Shown here piece by piece: positions 23,393 to 32,460 of a stretch of 64,000 nt of DNA. Location of the stretch: positions 1,426,001 through 1,490,000 of the forward strand of contig NZ_CP035376.1 of assembly GCF_004118975.1 (NCBI RefSeq), read 5' to 3'. A program made the position numbers and the translations under genes. Position 1 is the first letter of the stretch. Each line of letters opens with the position of its first letter. The stretch comes from Luteimonas sp. YGD11-2. Lineage in GTDB: Bacteria; Pseudomonadota; Gammaproteobacteria; Xanthomonadales; Xanthomonadaceae. Under the pieces are notes generated by a model that saw only the letters and a list, made by a program, of their open reading frames with translations, was not told the DNA's origin and searched no databases.

Positions 23393-24268
23393 TCAGAGCC
23401 GTGGCGTTGCGAAGCCCTCCGCCGGAATGCCCGCGGAGCGGCCGCTGAGCTGCTCGAACTCGGCGATGTCGTGCGAGCAGAAGATGTCGACGTCACGGCT
23501 CCCGCGCGCCAGCGCCCGCAGGCGGTCCTGGTTGTGCAGCCGTGCGTCGCGGTCGAGCTCCATCATCCACTGGTAGAAGCGCAGTCCGGGCGGGCAGACG
23601 GGGGTGGAGGCCATCTCCCCGGCATGGAAGTAGGCATCGGCGGCGAGGAACTTCCAGCGGCCACCGGAATACACCGCGATGCCCGCATGCCCGTGGGTGT
23701 GCCCGGGCAGCGGGACCATGAGGATCTCCGGTGGCAGCCCGTCGGGGGTCCGCACCCCCTCGAAGCCGTTCCATCTGCTGCCGCCTTCGGTGCCATAGGT
23801 GCGCCAGCTCGGCTGCGTCGACCACTGCTGGGGCCGGAAGCGCTGGCGATCGAGCCAGCTGCGCTGCCGCACTGCATGTTCGCGTTCGCTGGCCAGCATG
23901 TGCACGGTGGCATTCGGGAAGTCATCGAGTCCGCCGGCGTGGTCGAAATCCAGGTGGCTGAGCAGGATGTGGCGGACGTCGGCCGGGTCGAAGCCCAGGC
24001 GCTCGACCTGGCGCACCGCGGTCATCTGTTCGCGGAATTCGGGCCGCAGCAGGGTGAGGAAGAACCGGCTCAGGCGTGACTGCGGGTCGGCCACGTCGCG
24101 CAACCCCAGGCCGGTGTCGACGAGCACCAGCGAGTCGGGCGTTTCGATCAACAGGCAATGGCAGGCGAGGTGGCCACGCTCGAGCAGCGACCGCGAGCGG
24201 CCGTCCATCAGCCGGCCCCCCAGCGGACAGGTCGAGATGCAGTTGAGGTGATGCACGCGCATGGACAT
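23393..24268 (-). CDS. metallo-beta-lactamase-fold hydrolase (N-acyl homoserine lactonase-like)
   Basis: A 291-residue enzyme with an intact dinuclear metal motif: LLSHLDFDHAGG (HxDxDH), LPGHTHGHAG and a late Asp in FLAADAYFHAGEM and SHD. Architecture and the starting HHLNCIS-CPLGG segment match quorum-quenching AHL lactonase-like and related MBL hydrolases. The physiological substrate is unknown; lactone or ester cleavage is likely. The start is the ATG at 24268 (a second Met follows two residues later). It is divergent from the YciE-like gene, with 190 bp between. Confidence 0.88.
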   Translation of the reverse strand: MSMRVHHLNCISTCPLGGRLMDGRSRSLLERGHLACHCLLIETPDSLVLVDTGLGLRDVADPQSRLSRFFLTLLRPEFREQMTAVRQVERLGFDPADVRHILLSHLDFDHAGGLDDFPNATVHMLASEREHAVRQRSWLDRQRFRPQQWSTQPSWRTYGTEGGSRWNGFEGVRTPDGLPPEILMVPLPGHTHGHAGIAVYSGGRWKFLAADAYFHAGEMASTPVCPPGLRFYQWMMELDRDARLHNQDRLRALARGSRDVDIFCSHDIAEFEQLSGRSAGIPAEGFATPRL

Positions 24269-24430
24269 CGGTTCGGCTCCACGGGCAAAGCGCGAGGGTG
24301 CGATGGCCGCGGTGGGCTCGCGGTGAATCCGGCGCCCCGCGCACCGCGCTGGACGGCCGTCGTCGCGGGCCGGGGAACGCGTGGCATGCGCCATCTCGGA
24401 CCGTTCACGCCTGCGGCGGGAAAGTGCCGT

Positions 24431-24439
24431 CCCCCCCCC
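24431..24439. repeat. poly-C tract (C9) before the YciE-like gene
   Basis: Nine consecutive C residues, ending 5 bp before the ribosome-binding site of the YciE-like gene. Homopolymers of this size can vary by slipped-strand mispairing, and may also be sequencing-sensitive. Confidence 0.7.
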
Positions 24440-24457
24440 TTTCCAGGAGATGCACCG

Positions 24458-24970
24458 ATGACGACCGAAGCGCGTGAACACCTGCTCGACTGGCTGCGCG
24501 ATGCGCACGCGATGGAGCTGCAGGCCGAGAGCATGCTCAAGGCGCAGGCCGGGCGGATCGAGAACTACCCGAAGCTGAAGATGCGCATCGAGGAGCACCT
24601 GCAGGAAACCCTCGGCCAGCAGCGTCTGCTCGAGGAATGCATCGAGCGCCTCGGCGGGTCGACCTCGGCGGTCAAGGACACGATGGGCAAGATCGCGGCA
24701 ATGGGCCAGGCGATCGGCGGGATGACCGCGTCCGACGAGATCGTCAAGGGTTCGATGGCCAGCTACGTGTTCGAGAACATGGAGATCGCCTCGTACACCA
24801 CCCTGATCGCCGCCGCGGGCGCGATCGGCGACACCCAGACGCAGCGCGCCTGCGAGCAGATCCTCGAGCAGGAGATCGCGATGTCGAAGTGGCTGCTCGA
24901 GCACCTGCCGGAAACCACCCGCGAGTTCCTTGCCCGCTCGGAAATGCCGGGCGAAACCGCGAAGAAGTGA
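24458..24970 (+). CDS. YciE-like ferritin-like protein (DUF892)
   Basis: A 170-residue four-helix protein. The DUF892 pattern is visible: LLDWLRDAHAMELQAESML, MRIEEHLQETLGQQRLLEECIERLG, VFENMEIASYTTLIAAAGAIGD, LEQEIAMSKWLLEHLPE. The E/H residues in these helices would bind a di-metal centre, as in YciE and YciF. These proteins are linked to stress responses; exact chemistry is unsettled. AGGAGA (24445-24450) precedes the ATG, and a run of nine C bases (24431-24439) lies just upstream of it. Confidence 0.9.
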   Translation: MTTEAREHLLDWLRDAHAMELQAESMLKAQAGRIENYPKLKMRIEEHLQETLGQQRLLEECIERLGGSTSAVKDTMGKIAAMGQAIGGMTASDEIVKGSMASYVFENMEIASYTTLIAAAGAIGDTQTQRACEQILEQEIAMSKWLLEHLPETTREFLARSEMPGETAKK

Positions 24971-24976
24971 TCGACG

Positions 24977-24995
24977 CCGGGGCGCCATGCCCCGG
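24977..24995. terminator. hairpin in convergent gap
   Basis: CCGGGGC-GCCAT-GCCCCGG (7-bp stem) follows the YciE-like gene and precedes the end of the diguanylate cyclase gene on the other strand. No U-tract; plausible weak bidirectional terminator. Confidence 0.45.
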
Positions 24996-25025
24996 TGCGT
25001 GCGCCCGCAACAATCCGCGCGCGGC

Positions 25026-26336
25026 TCAGGCCACGGACGCGGCCGGTGCCCAGTTTGGCTGGGTCCGGTCGCGGCCCGCGGCCTTGGCGAGATACAGGCA
25101 GCGGTCGGCCTCCGCGATCAGGCGGCTCAGGCTGCTGTCCGCCGACACCATCGTCATGCCGATGCTGACGGTCACGCGCAGCTCCTCCGCCCCCACCGGG
25201 ATCCGCAGCCCCGCGATGCGCTGCCGCAGGGCCTCGAAGTAGCCATAGGCCCCGTCCTGCGGCAGCCCGGGAACCAGCATGCAGAATTCCTCGCCGCCGA
25301 AGCGCGCGACGAGATCCTGCGGTCGCGCATGGCCGGCCACCGCGGCGGCGATCGCACGCAATGCGTGGTCGCCGGCCTCGTGTCCCCAGGTGTCGTTGAT
25401 GTGCTTGAAGTGGTCGATGTCGAGCATCGCCACGGTCGCGGTTTCGCGCCCGGCCTGCAGCCGCGCCAATGCGTGCTCGCCCTGTTCGAGGAAGTGGCGG
25501 CGGTTGGCCAGCCCGGTGAGGAAGTCGCGGGTGGCGAGGTCCTGCAGGCTGCCGATCAGTTCCAGCTGGTCGATGTTCTGCGACACCCGGCAGAAGAACT
25601 CCTCGCGCGAGAACGGCTTGCGCAGGAAGTCGTTGGCGCCGTTCTTGAGGAAATGCGCCACCAGCCCCGGGTCCTCGGTGCCGGAGACGCCGATGACGGC
25701 AAGCCGGTCACGGCTGCGCACGCTGCGCATGCGACGCGCCAGCTCGATGCCCTGCATGCCCGGCATCTCCTGGTCGACCACCGCGAGCCTGATCGTGGAA
25801 TCCGCCTCCAGGGCGGCGAGCGCGGCATCGCCATCGGCGGCCTGCACCACGGTGTAGCCGTAGAGTTCCAGCAGGGCAGCGGCATAACCGCGCGCGGATG
25901 AGGAATCGTCCACCACCAGCGCCGACACCCGGCGGTTGCGGTCCAGCCGCTGCACCAGCCACAGCAGGTAGTCGAGGCTTCCCGGTGCGTTCTTCAGCAC
26001 GAAATCGATGATCTGCCGGCGCAGCACCCGGCGGCGCAGGTCCTCGTCGTAGACGCCGCTGACCACCACGGTGGGCAGGCCGCGGTCGAGGAAGAAGTCC
26101 ACCACCGCGTCGCGGTTGCCGTCGGCCAGCACCAGCCCGGTGAGCGCGAGGAACCAGTCGTCATGCGCCCGCAACGCATCGCGCGCCTCTGCCAGGTTGG
26201 CCGCCACCGTGACCGGAAGCTCGAGCTTCTGCTCGATGGCCCCGGCCACCATCTGCGTATAGCTGCGCGAGTTCTCCACCAGCAGGATGCGTTGCGGCAG
26301 CGCGGCCGACGGCGAACGCAGTGGAAGGACGTGCAT
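25026..26336 (-). CDS. PleD-like diguanylate cyclase, REC-REC-GGDEF
   Basis: A 436-residue cytosolic protein. A first receiver-like domain (about 14-128) lacks the phospho-acceptor: at the expected position (LALTGLVLADG) there is Thr66 instead of Asp. A second receiver (about 137-255) is complete, with Asp143/144, Asp188 in VVDQEMPG and Lys240. A GGDEF domain follows (about 270-425) with GGEEF at 347-351 and an RxxD inhibitory site (338-341) five residues before it. It makes c-di-GMP from 2 GTP and is likely switched by phosphorylation of the second receiver, with product inhibition. No histidine kinase is adjacent. Confidence 0.93.
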   Translation of the reverse strand: MHVLPLRSPSAALPQRILLVENSRSYTQMVAGAIEQKLELPVTVAANLAEARDALRAHDDWFLALTGLVLADGNRDAVVDFFLDRGLPTVVVSGVYDEDLRRRVLRRQIIDFVLKNAPGSLDYLLWLVQRLDRNRRVSALVVDDSSSARGYAAALLELYGYTVVQAADGDAALAALEADSTIRLAVVDQEMPGMQGIELARRMRSVRSRDRLAVIGVSGTEDPGLVAHFLKNGANDFLRKPFSREEFFCRVSQNIDQLELIGSLQDLATRDFLTGLANRRHFLEQGEHALARLQAGRETATVAMLDIDHFKHINDTWGHEAGDHALRAIAAAVAGHARPQDLVARFGGEEFCMLVPGLPQDGAYGYFEALRQRIAGLRIPVGAEELRVTVSIGMTMVSADSSLSRLIAEADRCLYLAKAAGRDRTQPNWAPAASVA

Positions 26337-26459
26337 GCCGAGGCATCCGGATCGTTGCGAGGGTCGCAGCCCTTATCGGCCCGGTGGCCGCCGACTTGAG
26401 CCTGCCCGCGGCGTATGCCGGGCGTATCCTGTGCGCCCTGATCACATCGAGGACGTGGC

Positions 26460-27188
26460 ATGCGGCATTCGGAGCGGTTTCTGGTGGTCTATTCCGGCGT
26501 GCTGACGGTGGCACTGGCGGTCGTCCTGTTGACCGGCGCGCGCGACACCCGCACCGCAACGTTCGACGAGATCGACGTGCAGCGGATTAACCTGCGCGAG
26601 CCGGACGGGACCCTGCGGATGGTCGTGGCCGGCCGCGATCGCTTTCCCGGCGGCATCGTCAAGGGGCGCGAGTACCCGTTCGAGCGCGGCGTGGCCGGGA
26701 TGATCTTCTACAACGACGAGGGCACCGAGACCGGTGGGCTGGTGTTCCGCGGCAAGGTGGGCGAGGACGGCCGGCCGGTGACCAGCGGGCACCTGAGTTT
26801 CGATCCCTACCATCGCGACCAGGCGCTGGGACTGAGCATGCAGCAGGTCCGCGGCGGCTACGAATCCGGACTGACCGTCAACGACGTCGGTGATACCCCG
26901 ATCGAGGAACTCTTGCAGGCCATGGAGCGCATCCGCGCGCTGCCGGAGGCGGAGCGCGCAGCAGCGCAGCAGGCATTTGCCGACAATGCGCAACCGCTGG
27001 TGCCGCGCCTGTTCGTCGGGCGCACACGTGACGGCATCGCCGCCCTGCAGCTGCGCGATGGCAGCGGAAAGACGCGCCTGCAGTTCCGTGTCGAGGAGGA
27101 CGGTGCTGCGCGCATCGACTTCCTGGATGCGGACGGCAACGTGCAGCGCACGCTGGGTGCGGATGGGAGCGAAGCGGGCGGCGGGTAA
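26460..27188 (+). CDS. membrane-anchored protein of unknown function
   Basis: A 242-residue protein with one N-terminal transmembrane helix (about residues 8-25, VVYSGVLTVALAVVLLTG) and a large probably periplasmic domain. It begins FDEIDVQRINLREPDGTLRMVVAGRDRFPG, a pattern seen in beta-rich proteins of Lysobacteraceae and other bacteria. The C-terminus repeats a similar theme (IAALQLRDGSGKTRLQFRV; IDFLDADGNVQRTL), so it may be built of small beta-strand repeats. It is divergent from the diguanylate cyclase gene (123-bp gap). Function unknown. Confidence 0.7.
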   Translation: MRHSERFLVVYSGVLTVALAVVLLTGARDTRTATFDEIDVQRINLREPDGTLRMVVAGRDRFPGGIVKGREYPFERGVAGMIFYNDEGTETGGLVFRGKVGEDGRPVTSGHLSFDPYHRDQALGLSMQQVRGGYESGLTVNDVGDTPIEELLQAMERIRALPEAERAAAQQAFADNAQPLVPRLFVGRTRDGIAALQLRDGSGKTRLQFRVEEDGAARIDFLDADGNVQRTLGADGSEAGGG

Positions 27189-27254
27189 CCGCGCCATGCG
27201 GGGTGTCGCCGAAGGCGCCGCGGCGCTGTGGGGGCAGGGCGTGACGCGGTTGCG

Positions 27255-28037
27255 TCAGCGCCCCTGCCGGCGGCGGAAGTCCGCCAGCACCCGCCTCGCT
27301 GGCAGGTGGCGCAGCCAGGCCGGGGTCATCCAGTAGAGCCTGGGCGCGATGCGGCGGAACTGCTGCCAGCGCCGTTCGTCGCGCGCGGACCATGGCAGCC
27401 CGTAGGCCTCGCGCAACGCGGGCGGCAGCAGCCCGCGGGTGGCGAAGCGCTGCAATGGCAGGGCCGTGCGCAGGTACCAGGGCGTGCGCCCGCCGCGCAG
27501 CACCGCCTGCATGTAGTCGCGCACCTCCGGCTCCACCCGCAGCGTGCCGAGACGTGCGTTCCACCAGTGCTCGAACGCATCGGCATCCGCCGGCCACTGG
27601 TCGTCGGTCACCTGCAGCGTGCGCCCGAATGCGTGCGCCTGCCGGTACAGGTGCTCGCGGGCTGGCCCGCTGAGCGGGCCGACGAACAGCTGGTACATGT
27701 CCAGCGCCCCGCGATAGAGCGTGGCGGCCACCCACAGCTGCAGGTCGCGGTCGAAGGCGTTGTAGCCGGGGCCGCGCACCGGTGCGTGCGCGCGGTCGAC
27801 CATGCGCCGCACCGCACGCCGGTCCTCGTCGTCGCCGAGGCTCACCGCGTAGATATAGGTCATCGTCGCCCGCAGCCGGTCCAGCGGCCGCTCCAGGGTG
27901 GTGCTGTGACGCGCCACGCCGCGGCCCACGCCGGGGTCGGCCATCTGCCAGGCCACCGCGGCGCCGGCACCGAAATAGAGATAGGCCTCGCGGTTGATGT
28001 CAGCCAGGCCCGGGCTGACGGTCGGCGAGCCTGTCAT
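27255..28037 (-). CDS. oxygenase MpaB family protein (DUF2236)
   Basis: A 260-residue protein of the MpaB/latex-clearing-protein superfamily (DUF2236). The order fits: REAYLYFGAGAAVAWQMADPGVG near the N-terminus, then the conserved block YNAFDRDLQLWVAATLYRGAL (residues about 93-113), then an RR-rich C-terminus. Members use heme to oxidise hydrophobic substrates; here substrate and heme ligand are not evident. Its ATG overlaps the stop codon of the lipocalin gene upstream (ATGA), so it is the second gene of a coupled pair. Confidence 0.82.
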   Translation of the reverse strand: MTGSPTVSPGLADINREAYLYFGAGAAVAWQMADPGVGRGVARHSTTLERPLDRLRATMTYIYAVSLGDDEDRRAVRRMVDRAHAPVRGPGYNAFDRDLQLWVAATLYRGALDMYQLFVGPLSGPAREHLYRQAHAFGRTLQVTDDQWPADADAFEHWWNARLGTLRVEPEVRDYMQAVLRGGRTPWYLRTALPLQRFATRGLLPPALREAYGLPWSARDERRWQQFRRIAPRLYWMTPAWLRHLPARRVLADFRRRQGR

Positions 28038-28531
28038 CGGGCCGCGGCGGTGCCCTGCGGCGTGTCGATCAGGTCGGTGAGGTCGAAGCCGCGTTCGCGC
28101 GCGGTTGCGAGGTAGTCCTCGCGGGTGACGGCATCGATCGTGGGCTCACGCGCCAGCAGCCACAGGTACCTGCGGTCCGGGCTGCCGACCAGGCTGATGC
28201 AGTAGTCTGGATCCAGCCGCAGGATCCAGTAGTCGCCTTTGGTGAAGGGGATCCAGCGCAGCCCGTCGGGCAGGAAGCTCACCTTGAGCCTGCTGTTGCT
28301 GTCGTCGACGGGCGTCGCCTCGCCGATCGCTTCCTGCGGCTCGCCGTTGCCATCGATCGCGCGGTTGGCCACGCGCACCTTGCCGTCGTCCTGCAGGCTG
28401 TAGGTGGCGGTGATGTCGCGGTAATCCTCGGGCTCATGGCGCATCGGCAGCCGGGCGATCTCGTACCAGGTGCCGAGATAGCGCTGCAGGTCGACCGAGG
28501 GCACGGTCGCGGGTTCGTCGTGATGGCTCAT
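28034..28531 (-). CDS. lipocalin family protein (Blc-like)
   Basis: A 165-residue lipocalin from the ATG at 28531. GTWYEIARLP (20-29) is the first lipocalin signature, followed by DITATYSLQDDGKVRVANRA, SRLKVSFL and DYCISLVGSPDRRYLWLLAR, as in bacterial Blc. Unlike Blc it has no signal peptide or lipobox: it starts SHHDEPATVPSVDLQRYLG, so it is probably cytosolic unless the start lies further upstream (the frame is open to 28648 but without a signal). Coupled to the MpaB-like gene. Confidence 0.88.
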   Translation of the reverse strand: MSHHDEPATVPSVDLQRYLGTWYEIARLPMRHEPEDYRDITATYSLQDDGKVRVANRAIDGNGEPQEAIGEATPVDDSNSRLKVSFLPDGLRWIPFTKGDYWILRLDPDYCISLVGSPDRRYLWLLAREPTIDAVTREDYLATARERGFDLTDLIDTPQGTAAAR

Positions 28532-28705
28532 CGAAGATGTCCTCGTTCGGGGACTCCCTGTGTAGGCAGGCACCGGTGAACCCGTCGCATACGCCGCGGG
28601 CCACCATTCAGGCGTGCGATGTGAGGGCCACGGCAACGGTCCGCGCATGTCCCCGCGTTACCTTCGCCGCATCGGGCGCAGGCCCAGGATTGAAGAGGAT
28701 GTGCG

Positions 28706-29101
28706 ATGAAGATCTGGATCCATGCGCTGGCCGCGGGCGTGATCCTGACCGGCTGCTCGGCCGAGCGCTGGGCCGAGCGCGATGCGGTGGTGGCCTGCGA
28801 GCGAATGCTGGGGCAGCTGCTGGCCGATTCCGGCTCGGCGGTGATTCCGGAGCCGCAGGCCCGGGCCGCCGAAGGCGACAACGGCTTCCTGGTGTCGTGG
28901 GATGCGGGCAGCGGCCTGCAGGTCGCAGGCGCCGAGGGCGGTGCACTGCGCGAAGCCACCGCGCGCTGCCATTTCGGCCTGCAGGGCGACGTGGAGTGGA
29001 TCGAGCTGGATGGCGCGCGGATCTTCGACCCGTTGACGCGGTCGGATGCCGCGCGCGACCAGCGGCAGGGTGCCAGCGACGGGGATGACGCCCGCCCGTA
29101 A
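28706..29101 (+). CDS. small lipoprotein of unknown function
   Basis: A 131-residue protein with a standard lipobox (VILTGC, Cys17) after a short basic and hydrophobic signal. The mature part carries two further Cys. It ends in an acidic, Asp/Gly-rich tail (GASDGDDARP). I do not recognise a family. It starts 174 bp from the divergent lipocalin gene and precedes the DinG-like gene. Confidence 0.72.
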   Translation: MKIWIHALAAGVILTGCSAERWAERDAVVACERMLGQLLADSGSAVIPEPQARAAEGDNGFLVSWDAGSGLQVAGAEGGALREATARCHFGLQGDVEWIELDGARIFDPLTRSDAARDQRQGASDGDDARP

Positions 29102-29166
29102 CCCGCCAACACGCGGAGCCTGAACGCCTTCAGCCCCGCTCCTCGTCCGCTGCGATCGCGGGGTCG

Positions 29167-31356
29167 GTGCCGTCGTCGATGGCCGACAATAGGCGGATGA
29201 TGGAATCCGCCGCCGCCGCTTCTCCCACCGACGCAACGCCCACGCCCAGCGACGCGCCCGCCCGCACGCTCACCGAGGGCATGAAGGACGCGGTGCGCGA
29301 GGCCTACCAGCGGCTGCAGGAGAACACGCCAGGGTTCAGCCCGCGCCGCGCCCAGCGGCAGATGATCGGCGTCGCCTCGCGCGCGCTGGCCACCAGTGGC
29401 GGCGTGGCGGCGATCCAGGCGCCCACCGGCGTCGGCAAGAGCCTCGGCTACCTCAGCGCCGGGGTGCCGATCGCATTGGCCAGCCAGCGCAAGCTGGTGA
29501 TCAGTACCGGTACCGTGGCACTGCAGTCTCAGCTGGTCGATCGCGATATCCCGGCGTTCCTCAAGGCCACCGGGCTCGATGCGCGGGTGGCGCTGGCCAA
29601 GGGCCGCACCCGCTACCTGTGCCCGCGCAATGCGCTGGAGCTGCATGCCGGGCCGGGGCAGGCGTCGATGTTCGGCGACATGCCGGCGGAGGAGGGCGAA
29701 CGCCTCTACGACCGCCCGCCGACGGTGCTGGAGATCGAGGCCGCCGGCCGCCTGCTCGAGGCGCTGTCCGACCGTTCGTGGGACGGCGACCTCGACGATG
29801 CGCCGACGCCGGTGTCGCCTGCGTTGCGCGGCCACATCACCACGCCCGCATCCGGCTGCGCCGGCCGCCGTTGCAGCCATGCCGCGCAGTGCCCGGTGCT
29901 GCGCGCACGCCAGACCGTGCGCGAGGCGCAGATCGTGGTCACCAACCATGCGCTGCTGCTGTCGTCGCTGACCATGGGCGAGCTCGAAAACGGCCAGCCG
30001 TTGCTGGCGCCGCCCGGCGAGATGCTGCTGGTGCTCGACGAGGCGCACCATCTGCCGGGGGTGGCCATCGACCAGGGCGCCGCCCGCATCGGCCTGGGCG
30101 AGGCCGCGCGCCAGGTCCGGCGCATGGAGGGACTGGTTGCCAGCGCCTACCGCACCCTGGACAAGGACACCATCGGCCGCATGCTGCCGGGCGACGTGGT
30201 GGAGCTGGCCGCACGCCTGGCCAATGCGCTCAAGACCTTCCGTGGCGAACTCGAACAGGCGTGGACGCCGGACCCGTCGGAGCGTGAGGCGGTCTGGCGC
30301 GCGCCGATGGGGCGGCTTCCGGATGCGTGGATGCCGACGATCGAGGCGCTCGCCGACGACACCCGCGAGCTCTACAACTGGGTGCATGCCGCCCAGCAGG
30401 CCGCCTCGAAGGGGAAACCCGACGAGCCGCTGCGCGAACGCCTGCTGCGCACGCTGGGCCCGGTGGTCGAAGCGATGGCCCAGCAGGACGCATTGTGGGC
30501 CGGCTGGCGTCGCGAGGACCACGAAGGCCAACCACCGATGGCGCGCTGGATCGCGATGGACCGCGACGGTGAACTGCACTGCCACGCATCGCCGGTATCG
30601 GCGGCGCAGGTGCTGCGCTCGCTGGTGTGGCGCGAGGTGGACGCGGTGGTGATGACCAGCGCCACGCTGGCGGCGGGTCATGACTTCCGTGCGTTCGCCG
30701 CCGAGAACGGCATCCCGTCCCACGCCGAGATGGTGTCGCTGGACTCGCCGTTCGACCTGCAGCGCCAGGCGCAACTGGTGGTTCCGCGGTTCCCCGTGCC
30801 GCCCGACGACCGCGAAGGCCACCCGCGCGAAGTCGCGCGCTGGCTCGATCGCGAGCTCGACTGGGGCCGCGGCAGCATGGTGCTGTTCACCTCGCGCTGG
30901 AAGATGGAGAAGGTGGCCGAACTGCTGCCCGCCGCGCGGCGGGCGTCGGTGCTGGTGCAGGCGCATGGCAACAAGAGCCGGCTGGTGGCCGAGCATCTGG
31001 AACGCGTGGCCGCGGGCAGGGGTTCGGTGCTCTTCGGGCTGAACTCGTTCGGCGAAGGACTCGACCTGCCGGGCGAGGCCTGCACCACGGTGGTGATCAC
31101 CCAGGTGCCGTTCGCCGTGCCCACCGATCCGCAGACGGCGACGCTCGGCGAATGGCTGGAAAGCCGCGGGCACAACCCGTTCAACCTGATCGCGGTGCCG
31201 CAGGCGCTGCGCACCCTGACCCAGTTCGCCGGGCGGCTGATCCGCACCGGCGAGGACACCGGCCGCGTGGTCATCCTCGACTCGCGCCTGCTCACGCGCC
31301 AGTACGGCCAGCGCATCCTCGATGCGCTGCCGCCGTTCGAACGGGTGATCGGTTAG
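29167..31356 (+). CDS. DinG-like ATP-dependent DNA helicase (XPD family)
   Basis: A 729-residue superfamily 2 iron-sulfur helicase. The Walker A motif is QAPTGVGKS (84-92) and the DEAH box is at 291-294. Cysteines in RYLCPRN and in CAGRRCSHAAQCP match the 4Fe-4S cluster of XPD/DinG enzymes. C-terminal motifs include SMVLFTSRWKMEKVAE and FGEGLDLPGE. DinG unwinds R-loops, D-loops and forked DNA 5'-3'. The reading from the GTG at 29167 includes a non-conserved N-terminal leader (Met codons at 29179, 29197 and 29200 are alternatives); homology begins near residue 34. Confidence 0.88.
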   Translation: MPSSMADNRRMMESAAAASPTDATPTPSDAPARTLTEGMKDAVREAYQRLQENTPGFSPRRAQRQMIGVASRALATSGGVAAIQAPTGVGKSLGYLSAGVPIALASQRKLVISTGTVALQSQLVDRDIPAFLKATGLDARVALAKGRTRYLCPRNALELHAGPGQASMFGDMPAEEGERLYDRPPTVLEIEAAGRLLEALSDRSWDGDLDDAPTPVSPALRGHITTPASGCAGRRCSHAAQCPVLRARQTVREAQIVVTNHALLLSSLTMGELENGQPLLAPPGEMLLVLDEAHHLPGVAIDQGAARIGLGEAARQVRRMEGLVASAYRTLDKDTIGRMLPGDVVELAARLANALKTFRGELEQAWTPDPSEREAVWRAPMGRLPDAWMPTIEALADDTRELYNWVHAAQQAASKGKPDEPLRERLLRTLGPVVEAMAQQDALWAGWRREDHEGQPPMARWIAMDRDGELHCHASPVSAAQVLRSLVWREVDAVVMTSATLAAGHDFRAFAAENGIPSHAEMVSLDSPFDLQRQAQLVVPRFPVPPDDREGHPREVARWLDRELDWGRGSMVLFTSRWKMEKVAELLPAARRASVLVQAHGNKSRLVAEHLERVAAGRGSVLFGLNSFGEGLDLPGEACTTVVITQVPFAVPTDPQTATLGEWLESRGHNPFNLIAVPQALRTLTQFAGRLIRTGEDTGRVVILDSRLLTRQYGQRILDALPPFERVIG

Positions 31357-31445
31357 CGCGGCACGCGTTGGTCAGCACCCGTGGGAGGCGGGCGCGCGTG
31401 GACCGCGATGCTAGAGTCCGGTCCCCCTCATGCCACGGTGCTGCC

Positions 31446-32378
31446 ATGTCCACGACTCCCGCGTTCTATCCCATCGGCACTCCCGGCGTGGCCTGGGGCG
31501 CGGCGGAGCGCGCGCAATGGCTGTCGCGCCAGCGCCGCCTGCGCAGCCATGCCGACGACGTGGTGCAGGCCATCGAGCGGCTGCGCGGCGACTGGGACGT
31601 GGTCGAATACGGCAGGGTGGAATACCCGCCGGACGGCTATCCGCTGCTGGCACTGCGCAGCCGCGACTGGGACGTGGAACGACCGCTGGCGCTGGTGACC
31701 GGTGGCGTGCACGGCTACGAGACCAGCGGCGTGCGCGGCGCGCTCGCCTTCGCGCGTGCGCACGGCCACGAATACGCCGGGCGCATCGACCTGCTGGTGG
31801 TGCCGTGCGTCAGCCCGTGGGCCTACGAGCGCATCCATCGCTGGAACGCCGATGCGGTCGATCCGAACCGCTCCTTCCGTGCCGGCAGCCCGGCTGCGGA
31901 ATCCGCCGCGCTGATGGCGCTGGTGGCACCACTGCGCGACCGGATGCTGGTGCATGTGGACCTGCACGAGACCACCGACACCGATGAATCGGAGTTCCGC
32001 CCGGCACTTGCCGCGCGCGACGGCGCCGAGTGGGTGCCGGGCAGTATTCCGGACGGGTTCTACCTGGTCGACGACAGCGAGCGTCCGCAGCCCGGCTTCC
32101 AGGCGGCGGTGATCGAGGCAGTCGCGCGGGTCACCCATATCGCACCGGCCGACGAACGCGGCGAGATCATCGGCTCGCCGGTGGTCGCGCCCGGGGTGAT
32201 CGAGTATCCCGTCCAGCGCCTGGGCCTGTGTGCCGGCATCACCGGTGCGCCCTACGTCACCACCACCGAGGTCTATCCGGACAGCGCCGATGCCACGCCC
32301 GCGCAGTGCGACGCCGCGCAGGTCGCCGCCATCCGCGCCGCACTCGACTACGCGCTGGCGCATCCGGTCGCGCGCTGA
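31446..32378 (+). CDS. M14 family metallocarboxypeptidase-like protein
   Basis: A 310-residue zinc peptidase-fold protein. VTGGVHGYETSG carries the HxxE zinc motif (His89, Glu92); VDPNRSF (138-144) is the Arg/Asn substrate-binding region; and HVDLHETTDTDE includes the third ligand. This is the M14 / succinylglutamate desuccinylase-like superfamily. Homologues are annotated as metallocarboxypeptidases, some acting on peptidoglycan peptides or amidated amino acids. No signal peptide. The substrate is not determined. The ATG at 31446 follows an apparently non-coding gap of 89 bp. Confidence 0.83.
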   Translation: MSTTPAFYPIGTPGVAWGAAERAQWLSRQRRLRSHADDVVQAIERLRGDWDVVEYGRVEYPPDGYPLLALRSRDWDVERPLALVTGGVHGYETSGVRGALAFARAHGHEYAGRIDLLVVPCVSPWAYERIHRWNADAVDPNRSFRAGSPAAESAALMALVAPLRDRMLVHVDLHETTDTDESEFRPALAARDGAEWVPGSIPDGFYLVDDSERPQPGFQAAVIEAVARVTHIAPADERGEIIGSPVVAPGVIEYPVQRLGLCAGITGAPYVTTTEVYPDSADATPAQCDAAQVAAIRAALDYALAHPVAR

Positions 32379-32460
32379 GTCGCGCGCCGCGCGGCGAAGG
32401 CGCCGCGTGAAGGCGCTGGAGTACCATGCGCGCCGGGGAACGGAAGGCGGTGCGCAACGG

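Noticed and set aside
28528-31173. 881-residue ORF opposite the DinG gene
   Set aside because: Its composition is His/Arg/Gln-rich antisense code from a highly biased GC-rich gene; the plus-strand gene has clear helicase motifs.
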